Shown piece after piece: positions 49,972 through 58,792 of a DNA stretch of 64,000 nt. The DNA lies in assembly GCF_900105055.1 (NCBI RefSeq), contig NZ_FNTA01000003.1, forward strand, positions 372,001-436,000, written 5' to 3'. A program made the position numbers and the translations under genes. A model generated the notes under the pieces. The model was not told the DNA's origin and ran no database searches. It saw nothing but the letters and a program-made list of their open reading frames with translations. This DNA is from Amycolatopsis lurida. Its GTDB lineage: Bacteria; Actinomycetota; Actinomycetes; Mycobacteriales; Pseudonocardiaceae. Every line of letters begins with the position of its first letter. Position 1 is the stretch's first letter.

Positions 49972-50900
49972 CCGAGCCATCCCCTCAGTTCGGCGATCCG
50001 CTCGGCCGTGCGCAGCGCCGCCGAGGTCATGATGTCGAGATTTCCCGCGTAATCCGGCAGGTAGTGGGCAGCGCCGAGCACTTCGAGGAACACCGAGACC
50101 TTGAGCCCGGAGATCTCCCGGCCGAGCTCGGGTACCCACTGCCGGGTCACCGGGTCGAACTGCACTTCCTGTTTCAGCGTGTAGCCCGGCACGTACTCGC
50201 GCACCCGGTCGGCCATCTGCCGGACCGACGCCGCGATCTTCTCCCGGTCCGGCTCGCCCTCGACCAGGCAGTACACCGTGTCCCGCATGACGATCGGCGG
50301 GTCGGCCGGGTTCAGCACGATGATCGCCTTGCCCATCGCGGCGCCGCCAACCTCGCGGATGGCGGCCGCGGTGGTTTCGGTGAACTCGTCGATGTTCGCC
50401 CTGGTCCCGGGCCCTGCCGAACGGGACGAAATCGACGCGACGATCTCCGCGTACGCGACCGGGGCGACCGAGGACACCGCGGCCACGACCGGGATCGTGG
50501 CCTGTCCGCCGCAGGTCACCATGTTCACGTTCGGCGCGGCGAGATGCTCGTCCAGGTTCACCGGCGGCACCACGAACGGGCCGAGCGCGGCCGGGGTCAG
50601 GTCGATCATCAGCTTGCCGTGCGCCTCGGCCACCTCGGCGTGCCGCCGGTGCGCACCGGCCGAGGTCGCGTCGAAGAGCACCCGCACGTCGGCGAACTCC
50701 GGCAGCCCGGCGAGGCCGTCGATACCGCCGTGGGTGGTGGCCACCTTGAGCCTGGCCGCCCTGGCCAGCCCGTCCGAGGCCGGGTCGATACCCGCCATCG
50801 CGGCCATCCGCAGCGTCTTCGACAACCGCAGCACCTTGATCATCAGATCGGTGCCGATGTTGCCGGAGCCGATGACGGCGACCGGAACCGTTGCTGTCAC
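49968..50900 (-). CDS. nbaJ: Acetaldehyde dehydrogenase (acylating)
   Basis: 310 residues from GTG 50900. The Rossmann start [20 protein letters not shown] and [17 protein letters not shown] with the catalytic Cys identify MhpF/DmpF-type enzymes. [31 protein letters not shown] is a further family block. It oxidises acetaldehyde to acetyl-CoA with NAD+ and CoA and pairs with the aldolase encoded next. Overlaps of four bases occur on both sides. Confidence 0.94.
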   Translation of the reverse strand: MTATVPVAVIGSGNIGTDLMIKVLRLSKTLRMAAMAGIDPASDGLARAARLKVATTHGGIDGLAGLPEFADVRVLFDATSAGAHRRHAEVAEAHGKLMIDLTPAALGPFVVPPVNLDEHLAAPNVNMVTCGGQATIPVVAAVSSVAPVAYAEIVASISSRSAGPGTRANIDEFTETTAAAIREVGGAAMGKAIIVLNPADPPIVMRDTVYCLVEGEPDREKIAASVRQMADRVREYVPGYTLKQEVQFDPVTRQWVPELGREISGLKVSVFLEVLGAAHYLPDYAGNLDIMTSAALRTAERIAELRGWLG

Positions 50901-51688
50901 TGAGTCTCCTCCTCGATCACCGCGTCGACCTCGCCGAGTCCGTCCAGGCGAAGCCGGAACCGGCCCGCGCCCGTGACCGGCACCATCGGGCCGAGCGCCC
51001 CGGACATCACCACGTCGCCCGCGCGCAACGGCTGCTCACGGGCGGCCAGCTCACGGGCAAGCCAGGCGACCGCGGCCACCGGCGAGCCGAGGCAGGCGTG
51101 GCCCGCGCCGAACGAGACCGGTTCACCGTCCAGCTCCAAGGTCATCCCGGTCGCGGCGAGATCCCGGCCGGTCAGCGAGAACGGCGTGCAGCCCAGTACC
51201 ACCGCGCCGCTGGACGCGTTGTCCGCCACCGTGTCCACAATGGAGAGATCCCAGGCGCCGATGCGCGAGTCGACGATCTCGATCGCGGGCAGCACGAACT
51301 CCGTCGCCCGCAGCACGTCGGCGACCGAGGCGCCCGGCACGTCCAGATCGCGGCCGAGCACGAACGCGATCTCACCCTCCGCACGAGGCTGCAGGAGCCG
51401 CCGGTACGGAACGGGTTCGGTGTGCGCGTACAGCATGTCGTCGAAGAGCACACCGAAGTCCGGCTGGTACACGCCGAACTGCCGCTGCACCGAAGGCGCG
51501 GTCAGCCCGATCTTCGCCCCGGCCACCCTGGCGTCTGCCTCAACCCGCTGGTCACGCAGCCTTCGCTGCACCGCGTAGGCTGCGTCGACATCTTGTGCGC
51601 CCAGGAATTCCCGCACCGGCGGGCAAGGGGTCGCGGTGCTCGCCGCCGTCGCGAGCCGATCGGCGGCCGCCTCGATCGCCGCGGTCAC
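50897..51688 (-). CDS. nbaH: 2-oxopent-4-enoate hydratase
   Basis: 263 residues from GTG 51688, which overlaps the upstream dehydrogenase stop. [44 protein letters not shown] and [15 protein letters not shown]...[16 protein letters not shown] are the MhpD-type hydratase pattern. It adds water to 2-oxopent-4-enoate to give 4-hydroxy-2-oxovalerate. The order dehydrogenase-hydratase-acetaldehyde dehydrogenase-aldolase equals nbaE-H-J-I. An open frame continues upstream into the dehydrogenase gene but is out of register with it and is not used. Confidence 0.9.
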   Translation of the reverse strand: MTAAIEAAADRLATAASTATPCPPVREFLGAQDVDAAYAVQRRLRDQRVEADARVAGAKIGLTAPSVQRQFGVYQPDFGVLFDDMLYAHTEPVPYRRLLQPRAEGEIAFVLGRDLDVPGASVADVLRATEFVLPAIEIVDSRIGAWDLSIVDTVADNASSGAVVLGCTPFSLTGRDLAATGMTLELDGEPVSFGAGHACLGSPVAAVAWLARELAAREQPLRAGDVVMSGALGPMVPVTGAGRFRLRLDGLGEVDAVIEEETQ

Positions 51689-53154
51689 AGCCGCACGCAC
51701 ACATTCGTCGGCTCGGTGTAGAAGTGCAGCGAAGACGCGCCACCCTCCCGGCCGATCCCGGAAAGCCCCATCCCGCCGAACGGCGAGCGCAGGTCGCGCA
51801 GGAACCAGGTGTTCACCCAGGACATGCCGACATGCATGGCCTGCGCGACGCGATGTCCCCGGCGCAGGTCTTGGGTCCACACCGAGGACGCGAGCCCGTA
51901 TTCGGTGTCGTTGGCCAACGCGATCGCCTCGTCCTCGGTGTCGAACGGGATCAGCGCGGCCACGGGGCCGAAGATCTCCTCGCGCACGGGCCGGTCCTTG
52001 TTGGTCAGGCCGGTCCACAGGGTCGGCTCCAGCCATGAGCCACCATCGAGTTCCGGGCCGAGCTCGGGAATCCCGCCGCCGGTCAGGGTTTCGGCGCCGG
52101 CCTCCTCGGCCAGCGCGAGGTAGTCCAGCACCTTGCGCCGGTGCTCCGGCGAGATCAGCGGGCCGGTGTTGGTCCGCTCCGCCGAGGGGTCGCCGAGCCG
52201 CAGTCCGCGCGCCCGTTCCACCAGCCCGGCCGCCACGTCTTCGAACACCGAGCGCTGCACGTACACCCGCTCGGTGCACAGGCACACCTGCCCGGTGTTC
52301 GCGAACACCGACCGGGTCAGCCCGGCGAGCGTCTCGTCGAGGTCGGCATCCCCGAACACGATGGCGGCGTTCTTCCCGCCGAGTTCGAACGACACCGGCC
52401 GGACCCGGGGCGCGACCGTGCGCATCACCTGGGTTCCCGTCGCCGACGAGCCGGTGAACGTCACCCCGTCGATGCCGGGGTGCTCGGTCAGGTACTGTCC
52501 CGCCGAATCTCCGCCGAACCCGTGCACGACGTTGTAGACACCCGCGGGCAAACCGACCTCGGCCAATACCTCGGCCAGCAGGGTCGCGGTGGAAGGGGTC
52601 TGGTCGCTCGGCTTGACCACGACCGCGTTGCCGCAGCCGAGGGCGGGCGCGACCTTCCAGGTCAGCAACAGCAGCGGCAGATTCCACGGCACGATCACCG
52701 CGACCACGCCGAGCGGCTTGCGCACCGCGTAGTTCAGTGCCTGAGCTCCGCCGGGCAGATCGGTGACGAACGATTCCTGTCCGGCCGCCGCGATCAGGTC
52801 GGCGAACGTGCGGAAGTTCGCCACCGCGCGGGCCACGTCCAGTTCGCGAGCCTGAGTGACGGGCTTTCCGGTGTCCGCGACCTCGGCCGCGACGAACTCC
52901 TCGAACCGGGCCTCGATCCGATCGGCCGCCCGGCGCAGCAACGCGGTCCGCTCGCGCACCGGAGTGTCCGCCCAGCCGTTGTGCAACGCGGCGCGGGCGC
53001 CGGTGACCGCGCGGTGCACCAGCTCCCGGTCGGCCTCGTGCACCCGGGCGAACTCCGCGCCGGTCGCCGGATCGACCGCCGGGAACCCCGGCCCGTCCGG
53101 ATCGGCGAACTCACCGTCCACGAAGTTGCGGATCCACCGCACTGACTGCGTCAT
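51685..53154 (-). CDS. nbaE: 2-aminomuconate-6-semialdehyde dehydrogenase
   Basis: 489 residues from ATG 53154; in-frame GTG/ATG codons upstream give an atypical Arg-rich start. Aldehyde-dehydrogenase motifs are VIVPWNLPLLLLTWKVAPALGCGNAVVVKPS, FTGSSATGTQVM, FELGGKNAA (general-base Glu) and FANTGQVCLCTERV (catalytic Cys). Family ALDH8/9-like members oxidise 2-aminomuconate or 2-hydroxymuconate semialdehyde. In this operon 2-aminomuconate semialdehyde is the substrate. It is the first gene of the operon; the promoter should lie in 53155-53275. Confidence 0.92.
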   Translation of the reverse strand: MTQSVRWIRNFVDGEFADPDGPGFPAVDPATGAEFARVHEADRELVHRAVTGARAALHNGWADTPVRERTALLRRAADRIEARFEEFVAAEVADTGKPVTQARELDVARAVANFRTFADLIAAAGQESFVTDLPGGAQALNYAVRKPLGVVAVIVPWNLPLLLLTWKVAPALGCGNAVVVKPSDQTPSTATLLAEVLAEVGLPAGVYNVVHGFGGDSAGQYLTEHPGIDGVTFTGSSATGTQVMRTVAPRVRPVSFELGGKNAAIVFGDADLDETLAGLTRSVFANTGQVCLCTERVYVQRSVFEDVAAGLVERARGLRLGDPSAERTNTGPLISPEHRRKVLDYLALAEEAGAETLTGGGIPELGPELDGGSWLEPTLWTGLTNKDRPVREEIFGPVAALIPFDTEDEAIALANDTEYGLASSVWTQDLRRGHRVAQAMHVGMSWVNTWFLRDLRSPFGGMGLSGIGREGGASSLHFYTEPTNVCVRL

Positions 53155-53207
53155 GCCGTTCACTCTGGCGGGCCGCGCCATGCGGAACAAATGCGTATCC
53201 GCTCGTT

Positions 53208-53446
53208 AGCTATATCCAGAAAGGCATACCGGAGTGGATCTCCTGGCGTGCGTTCCCAGGCCGCAAAGGGGAACTCGCGTGATCAGACGGACGACACGCG
53301 TGATTCGACGGACGACACGCGGCTGGAGCCGGCACCGCGTGTGCCGTCCATTCAGTCACGCGTGTCGTCCGTCTGATCACGCGTGTCGTCCATCCAGTCA
53401 CACGTGTCGTCCATCCAGTCTCGTTGAGCTATACCTGTTCAGGCAT
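53208..53446. promoter_or_regulatory. Paired 20-bp direct repeats in the nbaE/MFS divergent region
   Basis: AGCTATATCCAGAAAGGCAT (53208-53227) and AGCTATACCTGTTCAGGCAT (53427-53446) share AGCTATA and AGGCAT at the same spacing, each preceded by CTCGTT. They flank the large hairpin element. They may be binding sites of one regulator serving the operon and the transporter, or promoter elements. Confidence 0.5.
53276..53383. repeat. Dispersed hairpin element with 28-bp perfect arms
   Basis: The arms at 53276-53303 and 53356-53383 are perfect 28-base complements (core GATCAGACGGACGACACGCG) with a 52-base centre. Further ACGCGTGTCGTCCATCCAGTC copies follow to 53421. The ACTCGCGTGATC word is shared with the element at 44032-44137. 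No gene is encoded. It looks like a REP/MITE-type genomic repeat. Confidence 0.7.
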
Positions 53447-53555
53447 GGCAGACCGACAATTCGGCATTTGTGGCCTATGCCTCACGGTGTCAGGCTTCTG
53501 CCCAATCGCCAGCAGCCGCGATCGGCTGTCGCCCGAGTCGATTGGGTTTTCGCAG

Positions 53556-54908
53556 ATGAATGCACCCGCGCCCCGCAGAATCGCCGCCGCCACGCTCGCC
53601 GGGACCACCCTCGAGTGGTACGACTTCTTCCTCTACGGCACCGCGTCCGCGCTGATCTTCAACAAGCAGTTCTTCCCCTCGCTGAGCCCCACGGTCGGCA
53701 CCCTCGCCGCGTTCAGCACCTTCGCCGTCGGGTTCATCGCCCGCCCGCTGGGCGGTCTGGTTTTCGGCCACTTCGGCGACCGGATCGGCCGCAAGTCCAC
53801 GCTGGTGGTGTCGCTGATGCTGATGGGCGTCGGCTCCACGTTGATCGGGTTGATCCCGAACTTCCAGGCGATCGGCATCTGGGCGCCGATCCTGCTGGTC
53901 GCGATGCGGATCGTGCAGGGTATCGGGCTCGGCGGAGAGGGCGCTGGAGCGACCCTGATGTCGATGGAACACGCGCCCGCCGATCAACGGAACCGGTACG
54001 CCGGGTTCCCGCAGATGGGCACACCCGCCGGTCTGGTGCTGGCGAATCTGCTGTTCCTCGGCAGCAGCGCGGTGATGCCCGCGAGCGCGTTCGCCGCGTG
54101 GGGCTGGCGGATTCCGTTCCTCCTGAGCTTCGTGCTGGTCGCGATCGGCCTGATGATCCGGCTGCGGATCACCGAATCACCGTCGTTCACCCGCGCGGCT
54201 CAGGAAGACAAGGTGGTCCGGTTCCCGCTCGGCGCGGCGCTCAAGGTCGGCTTCGGCAGACTCGCGCTGACCCTGCTGGTCGGCGTCGCGAACTCGGCGG
54301 TCGCCTATGTGTTCATGGTCTTCACCCTGTCCTACGGAACCCAGAACCTGCACTACGACCGGCAGTTCCTGATCCTGTCGGTGACCGGATCGGCCGCGCT
54401 GTGGTTCGCCACCATTCCCATCTGGACAAGGATCGCCGACCGCCACGGCAGGCGCACCATGTTCGTCGCCGGGTCGGCCGCGCTCCTGCTGTGGTGCCTC
54501 GCGTTCTTCCCGTTGCTGAACACCGGGAACACCGGGCTCGCGATGCTCGCACTGGCCGGCATGGGCCTGGTCGTCCCGATCACCCACTGCGTACAGGGCG
54601 CGATCATCGCGGACACCTTCCCGGTCAACGTCCGGTTCTCCGGTATGTCACTCCTTCTGCAGGGCGGCGCGATCCTCGGCGGCGGGCTCGCCCCGATGAT
54701 CGCCACCGCGGTGCTCAACGCCACCGGCTCGACCACCGGCATCACCTGGTATCTGGCCGCGATCTGCGGTGTCAGCATGATCAGCGCGATGGCCTTGTTC
54801 CGCCTGATCCCGTCCCGTGCGGTGGAATCCACAGTGGACGGACCCCGCGACCGCGACGCGGTTCCGCTGTCCGTGAACACCCGCCCGGCGGGGCTCGACG
54901 ATCATTAG
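53556..54908 (+). CDS. MFS transporter, metabolite:H+ symporter family
   Basis: 450 residues, 12 membrane segments. ATG 53556 is chosen because this family begins ~20 residues before [16 protein letters not shown]; an earlier in-frame ATG at 53445 would add an uncharacteristic leader. [26 protein letters not shown]-type loop ([15 protein letters not shown]) and a second [13 protein letters not shown] loop are the MFS motifs. Relatives import shikimate, proline/betaine or aromatic acids. Being divergent from the operon for 3-hydroxyanthranilate, it may import that or a related aromatic acid. Followed ten bases later by a hydrolase gene. Confidence 0.85.
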   Translation: [450 protein letters not shown]

Positions 54909-54918
54909 AGTCCGATTC

Positions 54919-55647
54919 ATGCCGGTCACCACACGCACGGTCGAGTACCCCGCCGACGGACTGACGATGGTCGGGCACCTCGCGCTCCCGGAAGGCACCG
55001 ACCGCCGTCCCGCGGTGCTGATCGGGCCGGAAGGGCCGGGATTGAACGACTTCCAGCGACGCCGGGCCGACGCCTTGGCCGAGTTGGGGTACGTGGCGCT
55101 GGCCTTCGACATCAACGGCGGACGCTGGTTCTCGGACCCCGACGAAATGCTGGCGTATGCGATGCCTCTGCTCGCCGACCCGGACCGGATGCGGGAGATC
55201 GGCCACGCGGCCCTCGGCGTACTGCGGTCGGAGCCGCGGACAGACCCGGAGCGGATCGCCGCCATCGGCTACGGCACCGGCGGCGCGATCGCGCTGGAAC
55301 TCGGCAGGGACGGCGTCGACCTGCGTGCGATCGGGACGGTCAACGCGCTGACCACGGGCCGTCCGGGCGAAGCGGCGCGCATCCGCTGCCCGGTCTGGGC
55401 CGGAGTCGGCTCCGAAGACCCGATCATGCCACCCGCGCAGCGGGAGGCGTTCACCGCCGAAATGCAGGAAGCCGGCGTCGACTGGCGGCTCGTGGTCTAC
55501 GGCGGCGCCCAGCACGCCTTCCACCACCCCACGGTCGACCACGCCGTGCTCCCGGGAGTGGCCTACCACGCGCGGCACGCGGAACGGGCGTGGCGCGACG
55601 TCGTCGGGCTGCTCGACGAATGCCTGCCCGTGATCAGCCCAGCTTGA
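54919..55647 (+). CDS. Dienelactone-hydrolase-like protein without the usual nucleophile
   Basis: 242 residues from ATG 54919. The alpha/beta-hydrolase order is intact: HLALPEGTDRRPAVLIGPEG, ALAFDINGGRWF, a nucleophile elbow, acid D167 (GSEDPIMP) and H199 (GGAQHAF). The elbow reads IGYGTGG, with Gly119 where dienelactone hydrolases have Cys (GYCxGG) and esterases have Ser. Thr120 is one position off. The protein may be non-hydrolytic or use another mechanism. It probably shares a transcript with the MFS gene, and it overlaps the convergent small membrane gene by 14 bases. Confidence 0.8.
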   Translation: MPVTTRTVEYPADGLTMVGHLALPEGTDRRPAVLIGPEGPGLNDFQRRRADALAELGYVALAFDINGGRWFSDPDEMLAYAMPLLADPDRMREIGHAALGVLRSEPRTDPERIAAIGYGTGGAIALELGRDGVDLRAIGTVNALTTGRPGEAARIRCPVWAGVGSEDPIMPPAQREAFTAEMQEAGVDWRLVVYGGAQHAFHHPTVDHAVLPGVAYHARHAERAWRDVVGLLDECLPVISPA

Positions 55648-55867
55648 GCCATCCCAACGCGAGCGCGACGACGAATCCGCTCGCCAGGACGACGAGAACA
55701 CCGATGAGGATCAGCCAGGCGATGGGCATCGCCTTGGAGGGCATCGGTTGCGGGTGCGAAAGCCCTGACGTCTGAGCCGAGTCGGGCGGCGTGTCACCCG
55801 GCGAGACACCACCTCCAGGTTCGCGACGGGTTTTCTCGGGTTCCGGGTCGGGCGGCTGGGCTGTCAT
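55634..55867 (-). CDS. Small actinobacterial membrane protein (DUF6480-like)
   Basis: 77 residues from ATG 55867, preceded by AAGGAG. A Pro/Glu/Gly-rich polar start (PDPEPEKTRREPGGGVSPGDTPPDS) leads to one C-terminal membrane segment (AWLILIGVLVVLASGFVVALAL). The 'PGGGV-PG-TPP' motif is typical of the DUF6480 family of short actinobacterial membrane proteins of unknown role. Convergent with the hydrolase gene. Confidence 0.75.
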   Translation of the reverse strand: MTAQPPDPEPEKTRREPGGGVSPGDTPPDSAQTSGLSHPQPMPSKAMPIAWLILIGVLVVLASGFVVALALGWLKLG

Positions 55868-55929
55868 CGCCGATACTCCTTCGGTCGGTCTCATCCTGCG
55901 GATACCCGAACGCGAGCGTCGAAACCCTG

Positions 55930-56865
55930 TCAGCCGAGTTGCGGACGATCGTCCGGGAATGCGATGGGCAGCTGGTACATCCCGCGAGCGGTGCGGCCAC
56001 CGCCGAGCCAGCCGTGGAAGTGGATATGGCCGTCGACGACGTCGGCCCCACCCGGCGCGTCGACCTTGCCGCCGAGCAGATCGGTGGACAGCAACGGGGC
56101 GCCGGCTTTCACGAACGGCCCACTCAACGCGGGCGCGGAGGCATATCCCGTGTGGTAGCCGGAACTCTGAAACGTATCGGCGGAGTAGAACAGGAAGTAC
56201 CGGCTCGGTGTCTTCACCACCGATGGTGCCTCGACGACCGCGTTCTCCGACGCGAGATCGGCACGCAGGAGCTCGATCCGCGCGCCGTCCGGTGTCCGTC
56301 CGTCGGAGCGCAGCTTCTGCGACCAGATCGCGGCCGGAGGACCGACCGCCGCGCCGTCGCTCTTGTAGAGCAGGTATCGCGAGCCGTCCGAGTCCACGAA
56401 GGTCTGCGGGTCGATGTCACCGCCGTCTCCGGGGACACAGATCAGTGGGCCGTCACCGGCAGGCGTGTACGGCCCTTCGACCTTCGCGGCGGTCGCGACA
56501 CCGATGCACATCTCGCCGCCGGGCGCCACCGCCACCGAAAAGTAGAGCAGGAACGTCCCGTCGGAAAGCCGGGTCACATCGGGAGCCCAGAACCCGCCGT
56601 CCGGCTTCGCCCACTTCGGTACGGACGCGAGAGCGTCGCCGACTACCCGCCACGGACCTTCCGGCGCCGGAGCGTGCGCGTAGGGCACTCTCACCGCACC
56701 GGTGCTCGTCGAGAAGGCGAAGTAGCCGGAGTCGGTCTTGACGATGTCGGGGTCCGGGAAGTCCTGTTCGATGAGCAGCTGTGGCGTGCCGATCGCGATG
56801 GCCGGAGGCGACGCGACGAGTGCCATGGCCACGACGAGGATCATGAGACGGTACATGAACTTCAT
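55930..56865 (-). CDS. Secreted GH43-family glycosidase
   Basis: 311 residues from ATG 56865, which gives a signal peptide (MKFMYRLMILVVAMALVASP...IA). The five-bladed propeller residues are DFPDPDIV (base Asp), GGDIDPQTFVD (modulating Asp) and VVEAPSVV (acid Glu). GFWAPDVTRLSDGTFLLYFSV is the WAPD block of the family. GH43 enzymes remove arabinose or xylose from plant polysaccharides. It is 13 kb from the GH3/GH12/GH31 locus and shows no TCGAA palindrome upstream, so shared control is not evident. Confidence 0.85.
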   Translation of the reverse strand: MKFMYRLMILVVAMALVASPPAIAIGTPQLLIEQDFPDPDIVKTDSGYFAFSTSTGAVRVPYAHAPAPEGPWRVVGDALASVPKWAKPDGGFWAPDVTRLSDGTFLLYFSVAVAPGGEMCIGVATAAKVEGPYTPAGDGPLICVPGDGGDIDPQTFVDSDGSRYLLYKSDGAAVGPPAAIWSQKLRSDGRTPDGARIELLRADLASENAVVEAPSVVKTPSRYFLFYSADTFQSSGYHTGYASAPALSGPFVKAGAPLLSTDLLGGKVDAPGGADVVDGHIHFHGWLGGGRTARGMYQLPIAFPDDRPQLG

Positions 56866-57043
56866 GACCGATTCTGTGGACGGGATCACGCGGTCGGCAA
56901 CGTCACCGGGGCCCTGCCACCGGGAAGCGTGTACTTGGTCGTTCACCCGGTCGCGCGGGATTCATCCGCGCATCTTCGGGTAGTGGGCGCGATCCGCGAT
57001 CGTAAGCATATGCGTATCATAAGCGCTGACGCGAGGAGCGGAC
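56866..57043. other. Divergent promoter region
   Basis: 178 bases between the GH43 gene and the plus-strand gene at 57044. GCATATGCGTATCATAAGCG at 57007-57026 is AT-rich and contains a GCATATGC palindrome, a likely promoter or operator area. Confidence 0.4.
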
Positions 57044-57478
57044 ATGATCAAGAGCAAGTGGATCCCCGGCCAGGACGCGGACTTCTCCGGAGACGTGCTG
57101 GTCAGCGTCACCGCGTTGACACTCGACGGCTTCCGGAGCACGCCGGGCGCCTACCGGGCGGGTCACCTGCTCAGCCGCGAGTGGCCCCGGCTGCCCGGCG
57201 CGGTCGGCCAGTGGCTGTGGGCCGAACCGCTGCGTCGGCGACTGGGCTCGGTCTCCGTGTGGCGCGACCATGACGGCTTGCGCGGTTTCGTCGGGTTGCC
57301 GGCACACGTCGCGATCATGCGTGAGTACCGCGAGCTCGGCACCACCCGCGCTACGACCTGGCACACCACCGGCGTCGATGCGCGACTCATCTGGCACCGG
57401 GCCGACCGCTGGTTGAGCCGACGACAGACCGGAGCCGATGCGGCGGACGGACGGCGTCGGTGTGGTCGCGGTGAATGA
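57044..57478 (+). CDS. Hypothetical protein with an ABM-like (dimeric alpha/beta barrel) pattern
   Basis: 144 residues from ATG 57044. LSREWPRLPGAVGQWLWAEPLRRRLGSVSVWRDHDGLRGFVGLPAHVAIMREYRELGTTRATTW resembles small monooxygenase-like ferredoxin-fold proteins, in which 'SVW-D-D-LR-FV-LPAH' is recurrent. No cofactor residues can be assigned. The last ~30 residues are basic and probably unstructured. It stands alone, 80 bases before the next small gene. Confidence 0.6.
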   Translation: MIKSKWIPGQDADFSGDVLVSVTALTLDGFRSTPGAYRAGHLLSREWPRLPGAVGQWLWAEPLRRRLGSVSVWRDHDGLRGFVGLPAHVAIMREYRELGTTRATTWHTTGVDARLIWHRADRWLSRRQTGADAADGRRRCGRGE

Positions 57479-57560
57479 ATCAGGCAGCGGGCGCCGCGAA
57501 CCGACCGTTTGCCCCAGGCCCCGGCGGGTAAGCGCGGTACACGACGACAAAGGAGGCATC

Positions 57561-57857
57561 GTGCTACGCCGAGACCGCCGCGTCCTGCAGAAAATCGAGG
57601 AAGACCTGACCGCGAGCGATCCCGACCTCGTGGCCGCCTTCGACCAGGTGAAGCCACCCGCGAGCCTCCAGGCCTGGTGGGTCGTGCTCGTCGTCGCCGA
57701 CGTCACCGCGATCCTCATGATCATGGTGGGTCTCTTCAGCGACAGTGGCCTCGTGTTCCTGGGCGGAGTCGCCGCCGCGAGCGCACTCGTGTGGACGCAC
57801 AACACGTTCCGGACGAAGCCGGCCCACTCCGCGGATCGAAGTGGTTCCGAGCCCTGA
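57561..57857 (+). CDS. DUF3040-family membrane protein
   Basis: 98 residues from GTG 57561, with AAAGGAGG upstream. The opening RRDRRVLQKIEEDLTASDPDLVAAFDQ is the DUF3040 signature; two adjacent membrane segments (AWWVVLVVADVTAILMIMVGLF and SGLVFLGGVAAASALVW) follow. The family is confined to actinobacteria and has no known function. It is convergent with the stress-protein gene, eight bases away. Confidence 0.8.
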   Translation: MLRRDRRVLQKIEEDLTASDPDLVAAFDQVKPPASLQAWWVVLVVADVTAILMIMVGLFSDSGLVFLGGVAAASALVWTHNTFRTKPAHSADRSGSEP

Positions 57858-57865
57858 CCACGGCC

Positions 57866-58792
57866 TCAGCCCTTGTGGCGACGAACCACGGCGACGGGAC
57901 AGGGCGCGTGGTGGACCATGGCTCGGCTGACCGATCCCAGCAAAGCGCGGCGGAGCGGCCCGCGTCCGTGACTGCCGACGACGAGCAGCGCGGCACCCTC
58001 GGCTTGCTCCGCCAGCGCATGGGCGGGCCGGTCGACGGCGATCACCCGGTGGACGCGGACGTCCGGATACCGTTCCCGAAATCCGGCCAGCGATTCGTCG
58101 ATCAGGGGCTTTCCCCGTTCCTCGATGATCTCCCTGTCGTGCTCGGTAGGAGTCACCGCCATCGCTTCGAGCGGAAGATCTGACCAGACATGCAAGGCCA
58201 CCAGCGCGCAGCCGTGCCGGTCGGCGAAGTCGTAGGCGAACCCGATGGCTTCCCTGCTGGTCTCGGATCCGTCGACGCCGACCACGACCTTGCGATCGTC
58301 GTCCGCCGGCGGTTCGTCACCGGCGCGTACCACCACGATGGGCCGGTGGTACTCGTGCAGGAGCTCGTCGGCCGTCGAGCCGACCAGAAGCCTGGGCAGC
58401 GCGGTGAGCCCCGACGACCCGACGACCAGCAGCTCCGCGTTTTCCGCGGCGCCGGCCAGCGCGTCGGGTGCGCGGCCGGACAACAGCCTGGTCGAAACGG
58501 CCAGATCCGGCCAGGCCCGGCGGCATTCCTGCGCGATGTCACCGAGCATGGCTTCGGCGCGCCGCTGTGCTGTTTCTTGACCGGCTACGAGGAACCCCGG
58601 TCTCGGCCACGCCCCGCCCGGGACCGCCTCGGGCACGGGCGGGAACCCGACGACCTGGGCGACGACCAATCCGCGGCCGCGAGCAGCGGCTTCCCCCGCG
58701 GCCCAGCGCACGGCCTTCCGTGCTTCTTCGGAGCCGTCGTAGCCCGCGACGACGGCTCCCTTGTCCATTGTGGATTCCGGTGCTGACATCAC
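57866..58792 (-). CDS. Universal stress protein with two Usp domains
   Basis: 308 residues. Each half has the Usp fold: VVAGYDGSEEARKAVRWAAGEAAARG...VVGSSGLTALPRLLVGSTADELLHEYHRPIVVVR, and VVGVDGSETSREAIGFAYDFADRHG...VVGSHGRGPLRRALLGSVSRAMVHHAPCPVAVVR. Both retain the G-2x-G-9x-G(S/T) ATP-binding motif. Tandem Usp proteins are common in actinobacteria and often belong to hypoxia or dormancy regulons. Start codons at 58792 and 58789 are both possible. Confidence 0.92.
   Translation of the reverse strand: MMSAPESTMDKGAVVAGYDGSEEARKAVRWAAGEAAARGRGLVVAQVVGFPPVPEAVPGGAWPRPGFLVAGQETAQRRAEAMLGDIAQECRRAWPDLAVSTRLLSGRAPDALAGAAENAELLVVGSSGLTALPRLLVGSTADELLHEYHRPIVVVRAGDEPPADDDRKVVVGVDGSETSREAIGFAYDFADRHGCALVALHVWSDLPLEAMAVTPTEHDREIIEERGKPLIDESLAGFRERYPDVRVHRVIAVDRPAHALAEQAEGAALLVVGSHGRGPLRRALLGSVSRAMVHHAPCPVAVVRRHKG

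Noticed and set aside
53271..53421. CRISPR-like array in the repeated GTCGTCC words
   Set aside because: Repeat spacing is irregular, the words occur in both orientations and form one large hairpin; no cas genes are nearby.
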